Below, in pieces: positions 1 through 8,653 of a stretch of DNA of 64,000 nucleotides (the first letter of the stretch is position 1; each line of letters opens with the position of its first letter). This stretch comes from an uncultured Candidatus Saccharibacteria bacterium. GTDB taxonomy: Bacteria; Patescibacteriota; Saccharimonadia; Saccharimonadales; Saccharimonadaceae. The stretch is taken from NCBI GenBank assembly GCA_948945085.1, contig CARBGY010000004.1:1-64000 (forward strand), written 5' to 3'. A model generated the notes under the pieces. It had not been told where the DNA came from. It did no database searches and saw only the letters and a list, made by a program, of their open reading frames with translations. Made by a program: the position numbers and the translations under genes.

Positions 1-149
1 TGTCTAAATGTATAAATTAAAATAAATATAATATCTAAGTAAGACAAAAAGTAGTCGGAAATATAGTATAAATAGAATCTGAACCACCGTTAAGGAGTAA
101 ACCTATAGAGTTAATGTTCAGTTAGTTATGAAACTTATAGGGAAAGGGG

Positions 150-178
150 TTGACGGAAGCACGAAGATTTAGTAAAAT
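150..178 (+). promoter_or_regulatory. Promoter of tRNA-Glu
   Basis: TTGACG at 150-155, a 17-nt spacer and TAAAAT at 173-178 lie just before the mature tRNA start at 187. The spacing and position fit a housekeeping sigma promoter for the tRNA. I see no recognisable gene in bases 1-149, which are AT-rich. Confidence 0.7.
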
Positions 179-186
179 GAAAATAC

Positions 187-261
187 GGCCTCTTAGTATA
201 ACGGTTAGTACATCGGGTTTTCATCCCGGCAACGCGGGTTCGATTCCCGCAGAGGTCACCA
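187..261 (+). tRNA. tRNA-Glu (UUC)
   Basis: A 75-nt cloverleaf with encoded CCA. The acceptor arms GGCCTCT and AGAGGTC pair, the T arm is GCGGG-TTCGATT-CCCGC, and the anticodon loop TTTTCAT gives anticodon TTC (Glu). A promoter lies directly upstream and a terminator directly downstream, so it is transcribed alone. Confidence 0.95.
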
Positions 262-274
262 AAAAAGCATTTTT

Positions 275-296
275 AGCACCTGAAGGTGCTTTTTTG
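275..296 (+). terminator. Rho-independent terminator after tRNA-Glu
   Basis: AGCACC-TGAA-GGTGCT followed by TTTTT, 14 nt after the tRNA. A second perfect 9-bp stem (CCGCAAAAC / GTTTTGCGG, 310-334) follows but has a weaker T tract; it may be a second or opposite-strand terminator. Confidence 0.8.
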
Positions 297-382
297 GTGA
301 TTATCATATCCGCAAAACGGGTTAAGTTTTGCGGTATGAACTTTTTAGCCTATTCCCCTAAGAAACTTTTTACTTATATATC

Positions 383-612
383 ATACATAATATATATTAT
401 TAGTATGCTAGACAGCGGATGGGGAAACCATGATAGCGTCCGTAAGGCCCGCTTGCTGGAGCAATACCATTAGGACTGTATTCCAAGTAATAAACATATG
501 CAATAGTTGGCGACTGAAATATAGATACGCTTGCAGACCAACTACCACTACTATTGCCGGATGCTCTTAGGCTACCATAATACGAATATATGAATCCGCT
601 ACGGACGAAGTT
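383..612 (-). repeat. Headless variable-domain cassette, copy 1
   Basis: On the minus strand, positions 609-400 encode 69 residues starting FVRSGF, containing GSLRASGNSSGSWSAS and ending GFPIRCLAY before TAA. The pattern of a VRSG start, GSL, WSA/WSS, a conserved aromatic strand and a final R/H-C-L/I-A is that of the C-type-lectin-like tail domain (FISUMP/DUF1566 type) that diversity-generating retroelements often vary. There is no start codon: an in-frame TAA sits two codons upstream (613-615), and I see no promoter. Bases 383-612 are identical to 3770-3999. It is either a silent cassette or a gene remnant. The remaining bases between the tRNA terminator and 681 hold nothing else I recognise. 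Confidence 0.65.
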
Positions 613-681
613 TTATCCTACTACACTTCAGTTAAATTCTCGCAACTAAGATGAAAACTTCAATCTATTTTCCAGAAACCG

Positions 682-1428
682 CTAACGCCCAAACTGTTCA
701 AAAGCCTTTCCGGCTAAATCAGTTGGTAGCAAAATGACAGTCTTCTGGGAAGGATCGGTGCTAATTTTCTCTAAGGTCTGCAGAGTGCGGATATTTAGCC
801 CACCTGGTGTTTGCGCTAACAAATTTGCCGCCTCAGCCACTGCTACCGCCGCGCTCTTCTCGCCCTCCGCAGATATAATCGCCGCTCTGCGCTCGCGCTC
901 CGCCTCGGCCTGCTTAGCCATTGCGCGTTTCATATCTGATGGTAATTCAATATTTTGTAACTTCACGCTTTCAATATCAATCCCCCATTTGTCCGTCTGT
1001 GCATCCACAATTTCCCGAATCTGCGCCGAAATTTCATCACGCTTTGACAGAATTTCATCAAGATCAAAATTACCAGTCACATCTCGAAGTGCTGTTTGTG
1101 CAAAAGTACTAGTCGCATATTTATAATTCGTCGTTTCAAGTACCGCCTTTTGAGCATCAATGACACGCGCATATACCACAGCATCGACATTCACGGTTAC
1201 ATTGTCCCGTGTAATCACTTCTTGTTTTGGAATATCCATAGGCGTTGTTCGAACGTCAACTTTAAGCATTTTATCAACGTACGGAATTATCACTCGAAAG
1301 CCTGGTTGTAAAGTTCGCGAGAATTTTCCCAACCTAAGTACGACACCTCGTTCGTACTGATTAATAATTCGAATCCCTGGGATTACTATCATTAAGATAA
1401 TGACCACTGATATAGCTAAGAATACCAT
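682..1428 (-). CDS. SPFH/band-7 membrane protein (stomatin/prohibitin-like)
   Basis: A 248-residue membrane-anchored band-7 protein. An N-terminal hydrophobic anchor (about residues 1-22) is followed by the SPFH domain with NQYERGVVLRLGKF and PGFRVIIPYVDK, then an Ala/Glu-rich coiled coil (about 165-205, QAEAERERRAAIISAEGE). Slipins of this kind scaffold membrane microdomains and often work with an NfeD-type protease partner, which is not next to this gene. I chose the start at 1428 because AAGGAG lies 7 nt before it; an upstream ATG at 1455 overlaps the promoter (TTATAAT at about 1456-1462). The exact role in this organism is not shown by the sequence. Confidence 0.9.
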   Translation of the reverse strand: MVFLAISVVIILMIVIPGIRIINQYERGVVLRLGKFSRTLQPGFRVIIPYVDKMLKVDVRTTPMDIPKQEVITRDNVTVNVDAVVYARVIDAQKAVLETTNYKYATSTFAQTALRDVTGNFDLDEILSKRDEISAQIREIVDAQTDKWGIDIESVKLQNIELPSDMKRAMAKQAEAERERRAAIISAEGEKSAAVAVAEAANLLAQTPGGLNIRTLQTLEKISTDPSQKTVILLPTDLAGKAFEQFGR

Positions 1429-1604
1429 ATTTAACTCCTTGGTTATAATTACCATTATTATAACAAAAACCTTCTCACGCTACAATGTTAAAATCATCAT
1501 CTTGATGTAGCTGCGATGATTATAAACTTAAACACTATAGTTTTCAAAAAAACATTTTCTATCCAAATTCTCCAAAAGTGTATTGTTTATGCTAAAATAA
1601 AGAC

Positions 1605-2240
1605 ATGCAAAGGTCATCAAGTAAAAACGGCCAAGTTAAGGCTAGTCTTTCTTCAGCTAAGGCGAAGATTAAAGCTCGTGTTAGTACGTCGGCGGCAAAT
1701 CGTGCTACCAAAAAATCTGCTAAAGCTGCCGCCAAGCAGGCTGAACGTGTCGCTAGGGCTCGCGCCTCCAAATCGGCTCAAATCCAACCCGAAAAGTTAT
1801 CTCGCAAGGAACAAAAAGCGCAGTTTGGCAGACGACACATGCTTTGGGATGACTGGCTACTACTAGGGATTGTAGTTTTTTCTACACTGATGATTATTGG
1901 TGCGCTCTGTACTAATTTTATTGATACCCCTCGTGAAGCCGCCGAAAAAGAACTCTCAAAAATCGCTGACAACTATTATATTACCTACATGTATCCCCGT
2001 CTTCTCGGTAGCTTAGATAACGATCCTACCGAAATGCTTTCCAAATACAAAGACATTGGTGTTTCCGCAACCTACCTGCGCCAGCTTTTAAAGTATAACG
2101 ATGGCGAATTCGCCGCGTCTGCGCCAGTGTTTGCCGCTATTGCTTGCGATACTAATCACACTAGTGTACGCTACTTCCCGACTGAACCTTACGGCCCTCG
2201 CGATTACACTGTTGACTACGTTTGGGATTGTGACGAATAG
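1605..2240 (+). CDS. Single-span membrane protein with Lys/Ala-rich N-terminal tail
   Basis: Not a family I recognise. The first ~80 residues are strongly basic and rich in K, A, S and R, low in complexity and probably disordered in the cytoplasm. One transmembrane segment follows (about residues 86-106, LLLGIVVFSTLMIIGALC). About 100 residues are then predicted outside the membrane, with several Tyr and two Cys near the end (IACDTN, WDCDE) that could form a disulfide. A -10-like GCTAAAATA ends about 8 nt before the ATG and there is no Shine-Dalgarno, so it is probably leaderless. The basic tail resembles that of the adhesin at 48712-50793. Confidence 0.75.
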   Translation: MQRSSSKNGQVKASLSSAKAKIKARVSTSAANRATKKSAKAAAKQAERVARARASKSAQIQPEKLSRKEQKAQFGRRHMLWDDWLLLGIVVFSTLMIIGALCTNFIDTPREAAEKELSKIADNYYITYMYPRLLGSLDNDPTEMLSKYKDIGVSATYLRQLLKYNDGEFAASAPVFAAIACDTNHTSVRYFPTEPYGPRDYTVDYVWDCDE

Positions 2241-2259
2241 GGATATCTCATTAATTCTA

Positions 2260-2388
2260 TTGACATAATCGTAAATCTGTGCTACAATGAAAACATAAGC
2301 TTCTCGCAGAAGCTCTATCTGTAGTGGGAATAAAATTTGACATAGTATCCAAGCTGTGATAATATATAAGACAATGACTCGGTCATTG
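2260..2388 (+). promoter_or_regulatory. Tandem promoters, each followed by a 5' stem-loop
   Basis: Promoter 1 is TTGACA (2260-2265), 17 nt, TACAAT (2283-2288), then a 7-bp stem AGCTTCT-CGC-AGAAGCT. Promoter 2 is TTGACA (2337-2342), 17 nt, TAATAT (2360-2365), then CAATGA-CTCGG-TCATTG. Both have a TGTG just before the -10. They drive the racemase-like gene at 2443, whose leader ends in CAGGAGG. Confidence 0.7.
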
Positions 2389-2442
2389 CTCTTTGATTTT
2401 TCGAACAATTACTGGGCCAAATCTTATCAGGAGGTTCAAACT

Positions 2443-3354
2443 ATGAACAACTGCGTCAAATATGTTCCACTAAAGTATGCTCCGCATGTAGTTGGTATGA
2501 TTGGGGGAATGAGCGTACATTCTTCGCAATCTATGGAGAAGATAATTCAGCGGGTATTTAACGACATCCTCGGCGAATTACATTCTGCCGATCTGATTAC
2601 CTGGACAGTTAACTTCCATTATATCCGTCAGCACATGTTGAACGGAAATTGGGACTATCTTGCTGAGGAAATGAGCCGCCTTGCTGGTAGCTTGGTCAAA
2701 ATTGGGGCCACTAAAGTTGCGATTGCGTCAAATACCATGCACCAAACCGCGCCTCAAGTCATCAACGCTATCGGCGAGGACCATTTTATCCACATTGCCG
2801 ACTGCGCGGCCGCCCAATGCCGACAGATTGGTATTAAAAGGGTACTTTTTCTTGGTACTAAAGAGAGTATGGAAGGAAACTTTATCCGTGAGAGACTTGA
2901 GCGTCATGGTCTTACATTTTATGTTCCATATGACGCTATGGAGGAGATTGATGAAATTATCTTTGATCACCTTTGCCATGACGTAGTGCAAGCGGAGGAC
3001 TTGGAGTTTCTGGCCGGCCATGTTTTGCCTGAATATATTGAGGAATACAATATTGAGGGTGTTATTCTTGGCTGCACCGAGCTTTCCATGTTAATTAATG
3101 AACGCAACTGTGGTCGCCGTCTTGGAGCTATCGCTGGATACCGTAACGGCATCTTACCGTTCGTTGACTCAATGACCGAACATGCACGCGGTATTGTAAA
3201 GGCTTGCCTCGGTCTCGACCCGCTATTGCCAAATTTGGACGTCGATGTGGCATTTCGTAAACTCGAAAGAGCGGAAAAGAACACATTAGCGCACTCAATC
3301 GTGTCCGTCAGCAATAGTAATTACGGTACTACCCCTAAACCTTACAGTTTTTAG
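2443..3354 (+). CDS. Aspartate/glutamate racemase family protein
   Basis: A 303-residue member of the Asp/Glu racemase superfamily, which uses two cysteines to invert the alpha-carbon of an amino acid. Visible family motifs are MIGGMSVHSS near the N terminus, IASNTMH (about residue 95) and VILGCTELSML (about residue 210). The first motif normally holds the catalytic region IGGMSWEST; the usual cysteine of the first half (SNT position) is Asn-Thr here, as in aspartate racemases, while the second (GCTE) is present. The start at 2443 follows CAGGAGG by 8 nt. It could supply D-Asp or D-Glu for the cell wall, but substrate cannot be read from the sequence. Confidence 0.85.
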   Translation: MNNCVKYVPLKYAPHVVGMIGGMSVHSSQSMEKIIQRVFNDILGELHSADLITWTVNFHYIRQHMLNGNWDYLAEEMSRLAGSLVKIGATKVAIASNTMHQTAPQVINAIGEDHFIHIADCAAAQCRQIGIKRVLFLGTKESMEGNFIRERLERHGLTFYVPYDAMEEIDEIIFDHLCHDVVQAEDLEFLAGHVLPEYIEEYNIEGVILGCTELSMLINERNCGRRLGAIAGYRNGILPFVDSMTEHARGIVKACLGLDPLLPNLDVDVAFRKLERAEKNTLAHSIVSVSNSNYGTTPKPYSF

Positions 3355-3385
3355 ATTTAGAACAGTAGTTGACTAGTCGTCTCAA

Positions 3386-3415
3386 GCCCCCTAGCGTGTC
3401 GCTAGGGGGCGTTTT
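3386..3415 (+). terminator. Strong terminator after the racemase-like gene
   Basis: A 10-bp GC-rich stem GCCCCCTAGC / GCTAGGGGGC with loop GTGTC, followed by GTTTT. Confidence 0.85.
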
Positions 3416-3534
3416 GTGCCGTGCCGGACAATGTTAATTTGATAATTTTACTACTGAAAGTTTTGATTTATATTTAACAAAAAACAACCTCAACAGGTTG
3501 ATATACTTCTCTCTAAACTTCAATATTTCGTTAC

Positions 3535-3609
<75 letters not shown>

Positions 3610-3769
3610 AAGTTCTCTACAACCATTATATCATAGATTGCCGAGAATAAAACCCTTTTCTTGACATCTCTATTTATGATAACTGATTCCAGATCGTGAT
3701 CTGCGCTCGGTTGTTTTCGTTTTATCTATCAGGGTTCTTATTATCGCATTATTATCTAACCCACATATG

Positions 3770-3999
3770 ATACATAATATATATTATTAGTATGCTAGAC
3801 AGCGGATGGGGAAACCATGATAGCGTCCGTAAGGCCCGCTTGCTGGAGCAATACCATTAGGACTGTATTCCAAGTAATAAACATATGCAATAGTTGGCGA
3901 CTGAAATATAGATACGCTTGCAGACCAACTACCACTACTATTGCCGGATGCTCTTAGGCTACCATAATACGAATATATGAATCCGCTACGGACGAAGTT
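3770..3999 (-). repeat. Headless variable-domain cassette, copy 2 (identical to copy 1)
   Basis: Identical base for base to 383-612 with a constant offset of 3387 and no indel. It encodes the same 69-residue FVRSGF...RCLAY domain (3996-3787) and ends in TAA. Its flanks differ from copy 1: an in-frame TGA lies five codons upstream (4009-4011). No start codon or promoter is visible. Bases 3610-3769 between the tRNA-Thr and this copy hold nothing I recognise. The leaderless pyruvate kinase promoter begins immediately beyond it. Confidence 0.65.
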
Positions 4000-4034
4000 A
4001 TTCCTAAATCAACGAACCATGTTATAATAGTCAA

Positions 4035-5462
4035 ATGAGTAAAGAGCAATTTAGACGCACAAAGATTTTGGCCACAATTGGCCCAGCTACTGACAGTGCA
4101 GAAATGCTTGACCGCCTTATCGGTGCTGGTCTTGACAACTGTCGCCTTAATTTTTCACACGGTACTTACGAAAAAATGGATGAGTTTATCGCCAATATTC
4201 GTAAAGCTGCCGATAAGTACGGTCGGCATGTCGCGATCGTCCAGGATCTTCAGGGTCCAAAAATCCGCCTCGGCGACATAAAAGACAACTATCTCGAAAT
4301 CAACGAGGGGGATGACCTTATCCTTGACTATGCAGTAAAGGAGCACGATGGCGGCTTAACCATTCCGGTTCAGTATAATCTAGCTGAAAAAGTAAAAGTT
4401 GGCGAGCCAGTTTACATTTTCGATGGTAAGATTCGCACCCACGTCCAAGAAATCGTTTCTGATACGGCCATTCGTCTCACCGCCGAAAACAAAGGTTTCG
4501 TCAATAGTCATAAAGGTATTAACTTGCCTGATACCGACTTTAGTGGCGATATTTTTACCGAAAAAGATATCCGTGATCTTGATTGGGGAGCAAACAAAGA
4601 TTTTGACTATGTTGCAATTTCCTTTGTTCAGTGCGCTAACGATTTGCATACTCTTCGCAAGATGCTCGAAGAACGTGGCTCGAAAGCTAAAATCATCGCC
4701 AAAATCGAAACTAAAGGCGCTGTTGCTAATGATGAGCATATGGAAGAAATCGTCAAGGCTACTGACGTAATCATGGTCGCGCGTGGTGATATGGCATATG
4801 AAGTCGGCGCCGAGATCGTTCCAGTTGTCCAACGCAAACTTCTTCAACTCTGTCGCAAGCACGCTAAGATCTGTATTGTTGCTACCCAGACTATGGCTTC
4901 AATGGTCGACAGTCCAGTTCCGACCCGTGCCGAAGTTAGCGACGTCGCAAATGCTGTTATCCAGGGCGCTGATGTTGTGATGCTTTCCGAGGAAACCGCT
5001 ATGGGTAAATATCCTCTCGAAACCATCAAAGAACTCAGCAACGTCATTTCTTACGTCCAAGACCACGTCGATGTAACCGAATTACCGCAGCTTCCACAAG
5101 GAGATAACCCAGATTACGATGCCTTATCAAATGCTGCTGCTCGTCTTGCTGAACGCTTAGATGCTGACGCAATCATTTGTCAGACCGCCAGTGGCGCTAC
5201 TGCTCGCGCTATGTCTGCTCAACGTCCCAAGATGCCAATTTACACAGTTACACCTGAAGCGCGCGTTGCTAATCAGCTTTCTCTCGTGTATGGCAACCGT
5301 GCCTACGTGCGTGAGTATACCCCAGAATTCGGTCTTGAACTCGCCAAAGAGCTAAAAGATGCTGGTATTCTTACCCCAAGAGAAGGTCGCGATCATGTTG
5401 AGGTTGTAATCGTTTCTGGCGACAAAAACACTACCGATACTATCAAACTTCGTAAAATTTAA
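4035..5462 (+). CDS. pyk: Pyruvate kinase
   Basis: A 475-residue pyruvate kinase of usual length, making ATP and pyruvate from phosphoenolpyruvate in the last step of glycolysis. It shows TKILATIGPAT, NFSHGTYE, QDLQGPKIRLG, the active-site segment IIAKIETKGAVAN, ARGDMAYEVG (commonly RGDLGVE) and MLSEETAMGKYP; the C-terminal domain starts about residue 345. TTATAAT ends 9 nt before the ATG and there is no ribosome-binding site, so translation is probably leaderless. A strong terminator follows, separating it from phosphoglycerate kinase by a variable-domain cassette. Confidence 0.97.
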   Translation: MSKEQFRRTKILATIGPATDSAEMLDRLIGAGLDNCRLNFSHGTYEKMDEFIANIRKAADKYGRHVAIVQDLQGPKIRLGDIKDNYLEINEGDDLILDYAVKEHDGGLTIPVQYNLAEKVKVGEPVYIFDGKIRTHVQEIVSDTAIRLTAENKGFVNSHKGINLPDTDFSGDIFTEKDIRDLDWGANKDFDYVAISFVQCANDLHTLRKMLEERGSKAKIIAKIETKGAVANDEHMEEIVKATDVIMVARGDMAYEVGAEIVPVVQRKLLQLCRKHAKICIVATQTMASMVDSPVPTRAEVSDVANAVIQGADVVMLSEETAMGKYPLETIKELSNVISYVQDHVDVTELPQLPQGDNPDYDALSNAAARLAERLDADAIICQTASGATARAMSAQRPKMPIYTVTPEARVANQLSLVYGNRAYVREYTPEFGLELAKELKDAGILTPREGRDHVEVVIVSGDKNTTDTIKLRKI

Positions 5463-5481
5463 TCCTGCTCATAGTCTTCAG

Positions 5482-5510
5482 AAAATCCACCCAGTGACGG
5501 GTGGATTTTT
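5482..5510 (+). terminator. Terminator of pyruvate kinase
   Basis: An 11-bp stem AAAATCCACCC / GGGTGGATTTT with a 6-nt loop and a T run, 20 nt after the stop codon. Confidence 0.9.
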
Positions 5511-5554
5511 GTACGAGTGCCGATAACTACTTAAACAACACCGCAGCCAGTCCC

Positions 5555-5757
5555 TTATACTATGTACGCGGCGGGCACGTCGGTCTAAATACTGGCTCAT
5601 TGGGGTACGCGGGCCTCCATAGCCTCTACTGGTCAGCTACGACTTATTCTAATACTACGTACGCATACCTCCTCCATTTCAATAGTACTAGCGTCCTCCC
5701 GTCGCTCTATAGTGATCGGCTGCTCGGTTTCTCGGTGCACTGTATTGCCCTTAATAA
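5555..5757 (+). other. Headless variable-domain cassette, copy 3 (divergent)
   Basis: The plus strand encodes YYVRGGHVGLNTGSLGYAG, then LYWSATTYSNTTYAY, and ends GFSVHCIA. It aligns along its length with copies 1 and 2 (VRxG, GSL, WSA, AY, GF, C-L/I-A) but differs at most exposed positions, as variable repeats of retroelements do. It lies directly behind the pyruvate kinase terminator. Its frame has no stop and stays open into phosphoglycerate kinase, giving an apparent fusion from a GTG at 5501, but PGK has its own AAGGAGG and ATG at 5834, so I treat the two as separate. No promoter is visible for the cassette. Confidence 0.6.
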
Positions 5758-5833
5758 CATAAGCATAATAAAATCAGACTTGCTCTGCACTTCTTCTAGT
5801 CGTAAAATCGTATATATAACAACAAGGAGGCTA

Positions 5834-6949
5834 ATGTTTCAGAAGAAAACCATTCGTGATATTGATGTCGAAGACCAAATCGTACTTATTCGTACTGACT
5901 ATAATGTCCCCCTCGGCACTTTTACCGATGATTCCGAAAAAGCCTTCGAAGAGCAATATATCTCTAGCGACTTCCGTATTCGTGCTAGTTTGCCCACTAT
6001 TAAATACCTCATTGAGCATAAGGCTTCTAAACTAATTCTGATTTCTCACCTCGGTCGACCAGCAGGGAAAGACGCGAAGTTCTCTCTCCGCCTTGTCGCC
6101 GAGAAGCTTGCCGAGCTCTTACCAGGTACAACCGTGAACTTTGTTGATAATGTCTCTGGCGCCGAAGTTGAAGCTAGCGTCGAAGAGCTTCCTGAGGGTG
6201 GCATCCTTCTCTTGGAAAACTTGCGCTTTTGGCCTGGTGAGAAAGAGAATGATACTCAGTTTGCGCGTGATCTCGTTGATTCTACCCATGCGAGTCTATT
6301 TGTTCAGGATGGCTTTGCCGTTACACACCGTGCTCATGCTTCAACTGACGCCATTGCAAAACTCCTCCCCGCCGTCGCCGGCCTCCTCGTCGAAAAAGAA
6401 GTTACTATGCTTCAAAAAGCCATTGAAACCCCCGACCATCCTTTTACTGTCATTATTGGCGGGGCGAAAGTCTCCGATAAACAACCTCTTATTCAAAAGT
6501 TTACATCTTTGGCTGATCAAGTCCTTGTTGGTGGTAAAATTGCGGCTGATGGTTATGAGGCCGAAAGCCCCAATATCTACGTTGCCGAAGACTTTGATGA
6601 AAATACTGATGGCGCAAGGCTTGACATTGGACCAGTTTCTACTATGAAATTTGTCGAGTCCATCCAAAATGCCAAAACCGTACTTTGGAACGGTGTGCTT
6701 GGTTTCATCGAAGATCCAACTTATGCGACCGCTTCAACTATTATTGCAAAGGCTCTCGGCGAAAATTCTCACCTCACCTCAATAATCTGCGGCGGCGACA
6801 CCGCTGGCTTCGTGGAAAATCTTATTTCCGAGAATCCAGAGTTACAATATAGCCTTATCTCGACCGGTGGCGGTGCTGCGCTAGAGCTTTTATCTGGTGG
6901 GGAATTGCCAGGACTTGCGTCGCTAGAGAATAAATCTTCGGAGAGTTAA
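5834..6949 (+). CDS. pgk: Phosphoglycerate kinase
   Basis: A 371-residue phosphoglycerate kinase, slightly short for the family (about 390). It transfers phosphate from 1,3-bisphosphoglycerate to ADP. Visible are IRTDYNVPLG, LISHLGRP, LLLENLRFWPGE, the substrate-side VQDGFAVTHRAHAS, IIGGAKVSDK, VLWNGVLGF and the C-terminal IICGGDTAGF and STGGGAALELL. The start at 5834 follows AAGGAGG by 4 nt; a longer in-frame reading from GTG 5501 would add the variable-domain cassette and is unlikely to be the enzyme's start. Confidence 0.96.
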   Translation: MFQKKTIRDIDVEDQIVLIRTDYNVPLGTFTDDSEKAFEEQYISSDFRIRASLPTIKYLIEHKASKLILISHLGRPAGKDAKFSLRLVAEKLAELLPGTTVNFVDNVSGAEVEASVEELPEGGILLLENLRFWPGEKENDTQFARDLVDSTHASLFVQDGFAVTHRAHASTDAIAKLLPAVAGLLVEKEVTMLQKAIETPDHPFTVIIGGAKVSDKQPLIQKFTSLADQVLVGGKIAADGYEAESPNIYVAEDFDENTDGARLDIGPVSTMKFVESIQNAKTVLWNGVLGFIEDPTYATASTIIAKALGENSHLTSIICGGDTAGFVENLISENPELQYSLISTGGGAALELLSGGELPGLASLENKSSES

Positions 6950-7044
6950 TGCCCGAAACACCCGCCCAAGAAATTAAATTAACTTCGTCTTTCCTTATCA
7001 GCGAAATCGTGCTAAGATATAGTAAAGAGAGTTAAGGAGGTATT

Positions 7045-7683
7045 ATGTCAAATCAGTTATCTTTAGAAAAACGTACCGTTCAGGGTAAACAACTTAAATC
7101 TTTGCGTCGCGCTGGTCAAATCCCATCAGTCATCTATGGCTCCGGCGATCCGATTCTCACTAGCTCTGAGTATATCGCTACCGATAAGGTTCTCCGTGAG
7201 GCTGGCTACCACTCCCCGATCCAGCTCAGTATCGCCGGCCAACCTCAGCTTGCCATTACGAAAACCGTAGCCATTGATCCGGTTAGCCGCCGCATCATCA
7301 GCATCGAGTTCCAAGCTATTTCTGCTGATGAGATCGTTGAAGCGACAACACCAATCCGTATCGTTAATTTCGACCAATCTGAAGCCGCTAAACTTCATCT
7401 TACCATTATGCCCGTTCTTGAAGAAATCGAGGTTAAAGCGAAGCCGTCTAACCTACCCGAAGAATTAACTATTGATGGTTCAAAACTCGCTAGCGCCGAG
7501 GATCGTCTTACGGTTGCTGACATTATCCTACCAAATGGTGTTGAACTTGCCGATAAAGAGCTCGATCCGACTACCGTAGTCGCTAACGTATTTGATTCCG
7601 CTGCGGAAGCTGCCGCTCGTGATGCCGAGGATGAGCAGGCTGAAGAAACAACCGAAGCTGTTGAAACTTCGTCAGCAGAATAG
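7045..7683 (+). CDS. rplY: Ribosomal protein bL25 (CTC form)
   Basis: A 212-residue long-form bL25 that binds 5S rRNA. The N-terminal L25 domain (about 1-90) has KRTVQGKQLKSLRRAGQIP and VIYGSG; the C-terminal TL5/CTC domain follows (about 95-185), then an acidic Glu/Ala tail. TTAAGGAGG lies 6 nt before the start. A -10-like TAAGATAT at about 7013 may be its promoter. It follows pgk by 95 nt. Confidence 0.95.
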   Translation: MSNQLSLEKRTVQGKQLKSLRRAGQIPSVIYGSGDPILTSSEYIATDKVLREAGYHSPIQLSIAGQPQLAITKTVAIDPVSRRIISIEFQAISADEIVEATTPIRIVNFDQSEAAKLHLTIMPVLEEIEVKAKPSNLPEELTIDGSKLASAEDRLTVADIILPNGVELADKELDPTTVVANVFDSAAEAAARDAEDEQAEETTEAVETSSAE

Positions 7684-7717
7684 TTGGCTAAGCAGTAATT
7701 GATTCACAAAGTTGCTA

Positions 7718-7776
7718 TTGACAAAAAGCATAAGCTGTGATAACATGTAAACTGGAAGCCGCAAGACTTCCAGTTT
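7718..7776 (+). promoter_or_regulatory. Promoter plus perfect 10-bp 5' stem-loop
   Basis: TTGACA (7718-7723), 17-nt spacer with CTGTGA before the -10, TAACAT (7741-7746). At once downstream is AAACTGGAAG / CTTCCAGTTT with an 8-nt loop (7749-7776). There is no T tract, so it is a 5' leader hairpin, not a terminator. It serves the gene at 7860. Confidence 0.75.
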
Positions 7777-7859
7777 GTGATGCAGAAAATTCACGGACTA
7801 GCTGAGAACCATGCTAAAATTTAGTTCGTGCGATAAAACAATTCTAGGAGGGGAAGAAA

Positions 7860-8612
7860 ATGGAATCACAATCACAACAAAGAACCTTAGTAACAGATGG
7901 TGCGGTAGATGATGTGAGTCGATATCTGAATCTATTACTGCGTTTCTGCAACAAACTGCATGATCCTGCAGTCCTATCAGTTTGGCCACAGCTTATTGTT
8001 GATGACAATATTGACTGGATTGGGCAAGTCTCCTGTCTGCAAACCCAAGAAGCATATTGCCGGCTTGGGGCGACAAAACTCCTTAATTTAGCTGATTATT
8101 TCATAGCTCTCGAGCAAATGATTAAAAATCTTCGAGAGCTCTCAACAAACTTGTCTGAGATTAACCGGTTACTTCTGGAGCGAATCGATAACTTGGAGCA
8201 TGAGCTTGTCTTGCCATTTGGCTATCGTGCAACTAAACATATTTATACGCGGATAGCAATCATTAAAACTAATCGGCGGTTTGTGCAGTGGCACTTACGC
8301 CAGATTAATATTAAAATTGCGTCATTCCAGGATGCTCAAAATCAGTGTATCCTGTCCAGTAATGTGAGTGTTCAAAGCCATCCGTGGCTATACTATGATC
8401 GCTGTCTAAGCCAGAATGACAACCAAGCGCAGCTCATAGCTGAACGTCTACGGGGGCAGATTTTTACCCCAATGGAAGAAGACTGCATCAGCGAAGCATT
8501 AACTCTTCGTCATCATCTTGGTGTCGCGGTTGTTCGCAATCGTCCAACGACGATTGATGACCGCGATTTAGAAGCATGGCACACCGAGCAATGGATTGCA
8601 GCTCGTGTGTAG
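7860..8612 (+). CDS. Uncharacterised soluble helical protein
   Basis: 250 residues with no family I recognise, no signal peptide and no membrane segment. It is rich in Leu, Gln, Asn and Arg and looks mostly alpha-helical; a stretch at about 85-125 (LEQMIKNLRELSTNLSEINR region) could form a coiled coil. The start is fixed by GGAGGGG 6 nt upstream. It has its own promoter with a 5' stem-loop and its own terminator, so it forms a single-gene unit. The gene at 10714 has the same layout (hairpin leader, strong Shine-Dalgarno, soluble Arg/Leu-rich product) but I cannot show homology by eye. Confidence 0.7.
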   Translation: MESQSQQRTLVTDGAVDDVSRYLNLLLRFCNKLHDPAVLSVWPQLIVDDNIDWIGQVSCLQTQEAYCRLGATKLLNLADYFIALEQMIKNLRELSTNLSEINRLLLERIDNLEHELVLPFGYRATKHIYTRIAIIKTNRRFVQWHLRQINIKIASFQDAQNQCILSSNVSVQSHPWLYYDRCLSQNDNQAQLIAERLRGQIFTPMEEDCISEALTLRHHLGVAVVRNRPTTIDDRDLEAWHTEQWIAARV

Positions 8613-8626
8613 CCGCAACTTAACAG

Positions 8627-8648
8627 AGGCGCCCATCTCGGGCGCCTT
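8627..8648. terminator. Terminator between convergent genes
   Basis: GGCGCCC-ATCTC-GGGCGCC with TT after it, placed between the stop codons of the plus-strand gene ending at 8612 and the minus-strand gene ending at 8654; probably used from both sides. Confidence 0.7.
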
Positions 8649-8653
8649 AAAAC

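Noticed and set aside
1..149. Possible 3' end of a structured RNA before tRNA-Glu
   Set aside because: No convincing stems or known RNA core; AT-rich and cut by the window edge.
150..473. Open frame of 107 codons across tRNA-Glu
   Set aside because: It runs through the tRNA, its terminator and part of cassette 1; no ribosome-binding site and no protein-like composition.
5501..5833. N-terminal lectin extension of phosphoglycerate kinase as a real fusion
   Set aside because: PGK has AAGGAGG and ATG at 5834 and normal family start; the upstream GTG lies inside the pyruvate kinase terminator. Kept only as a finding.
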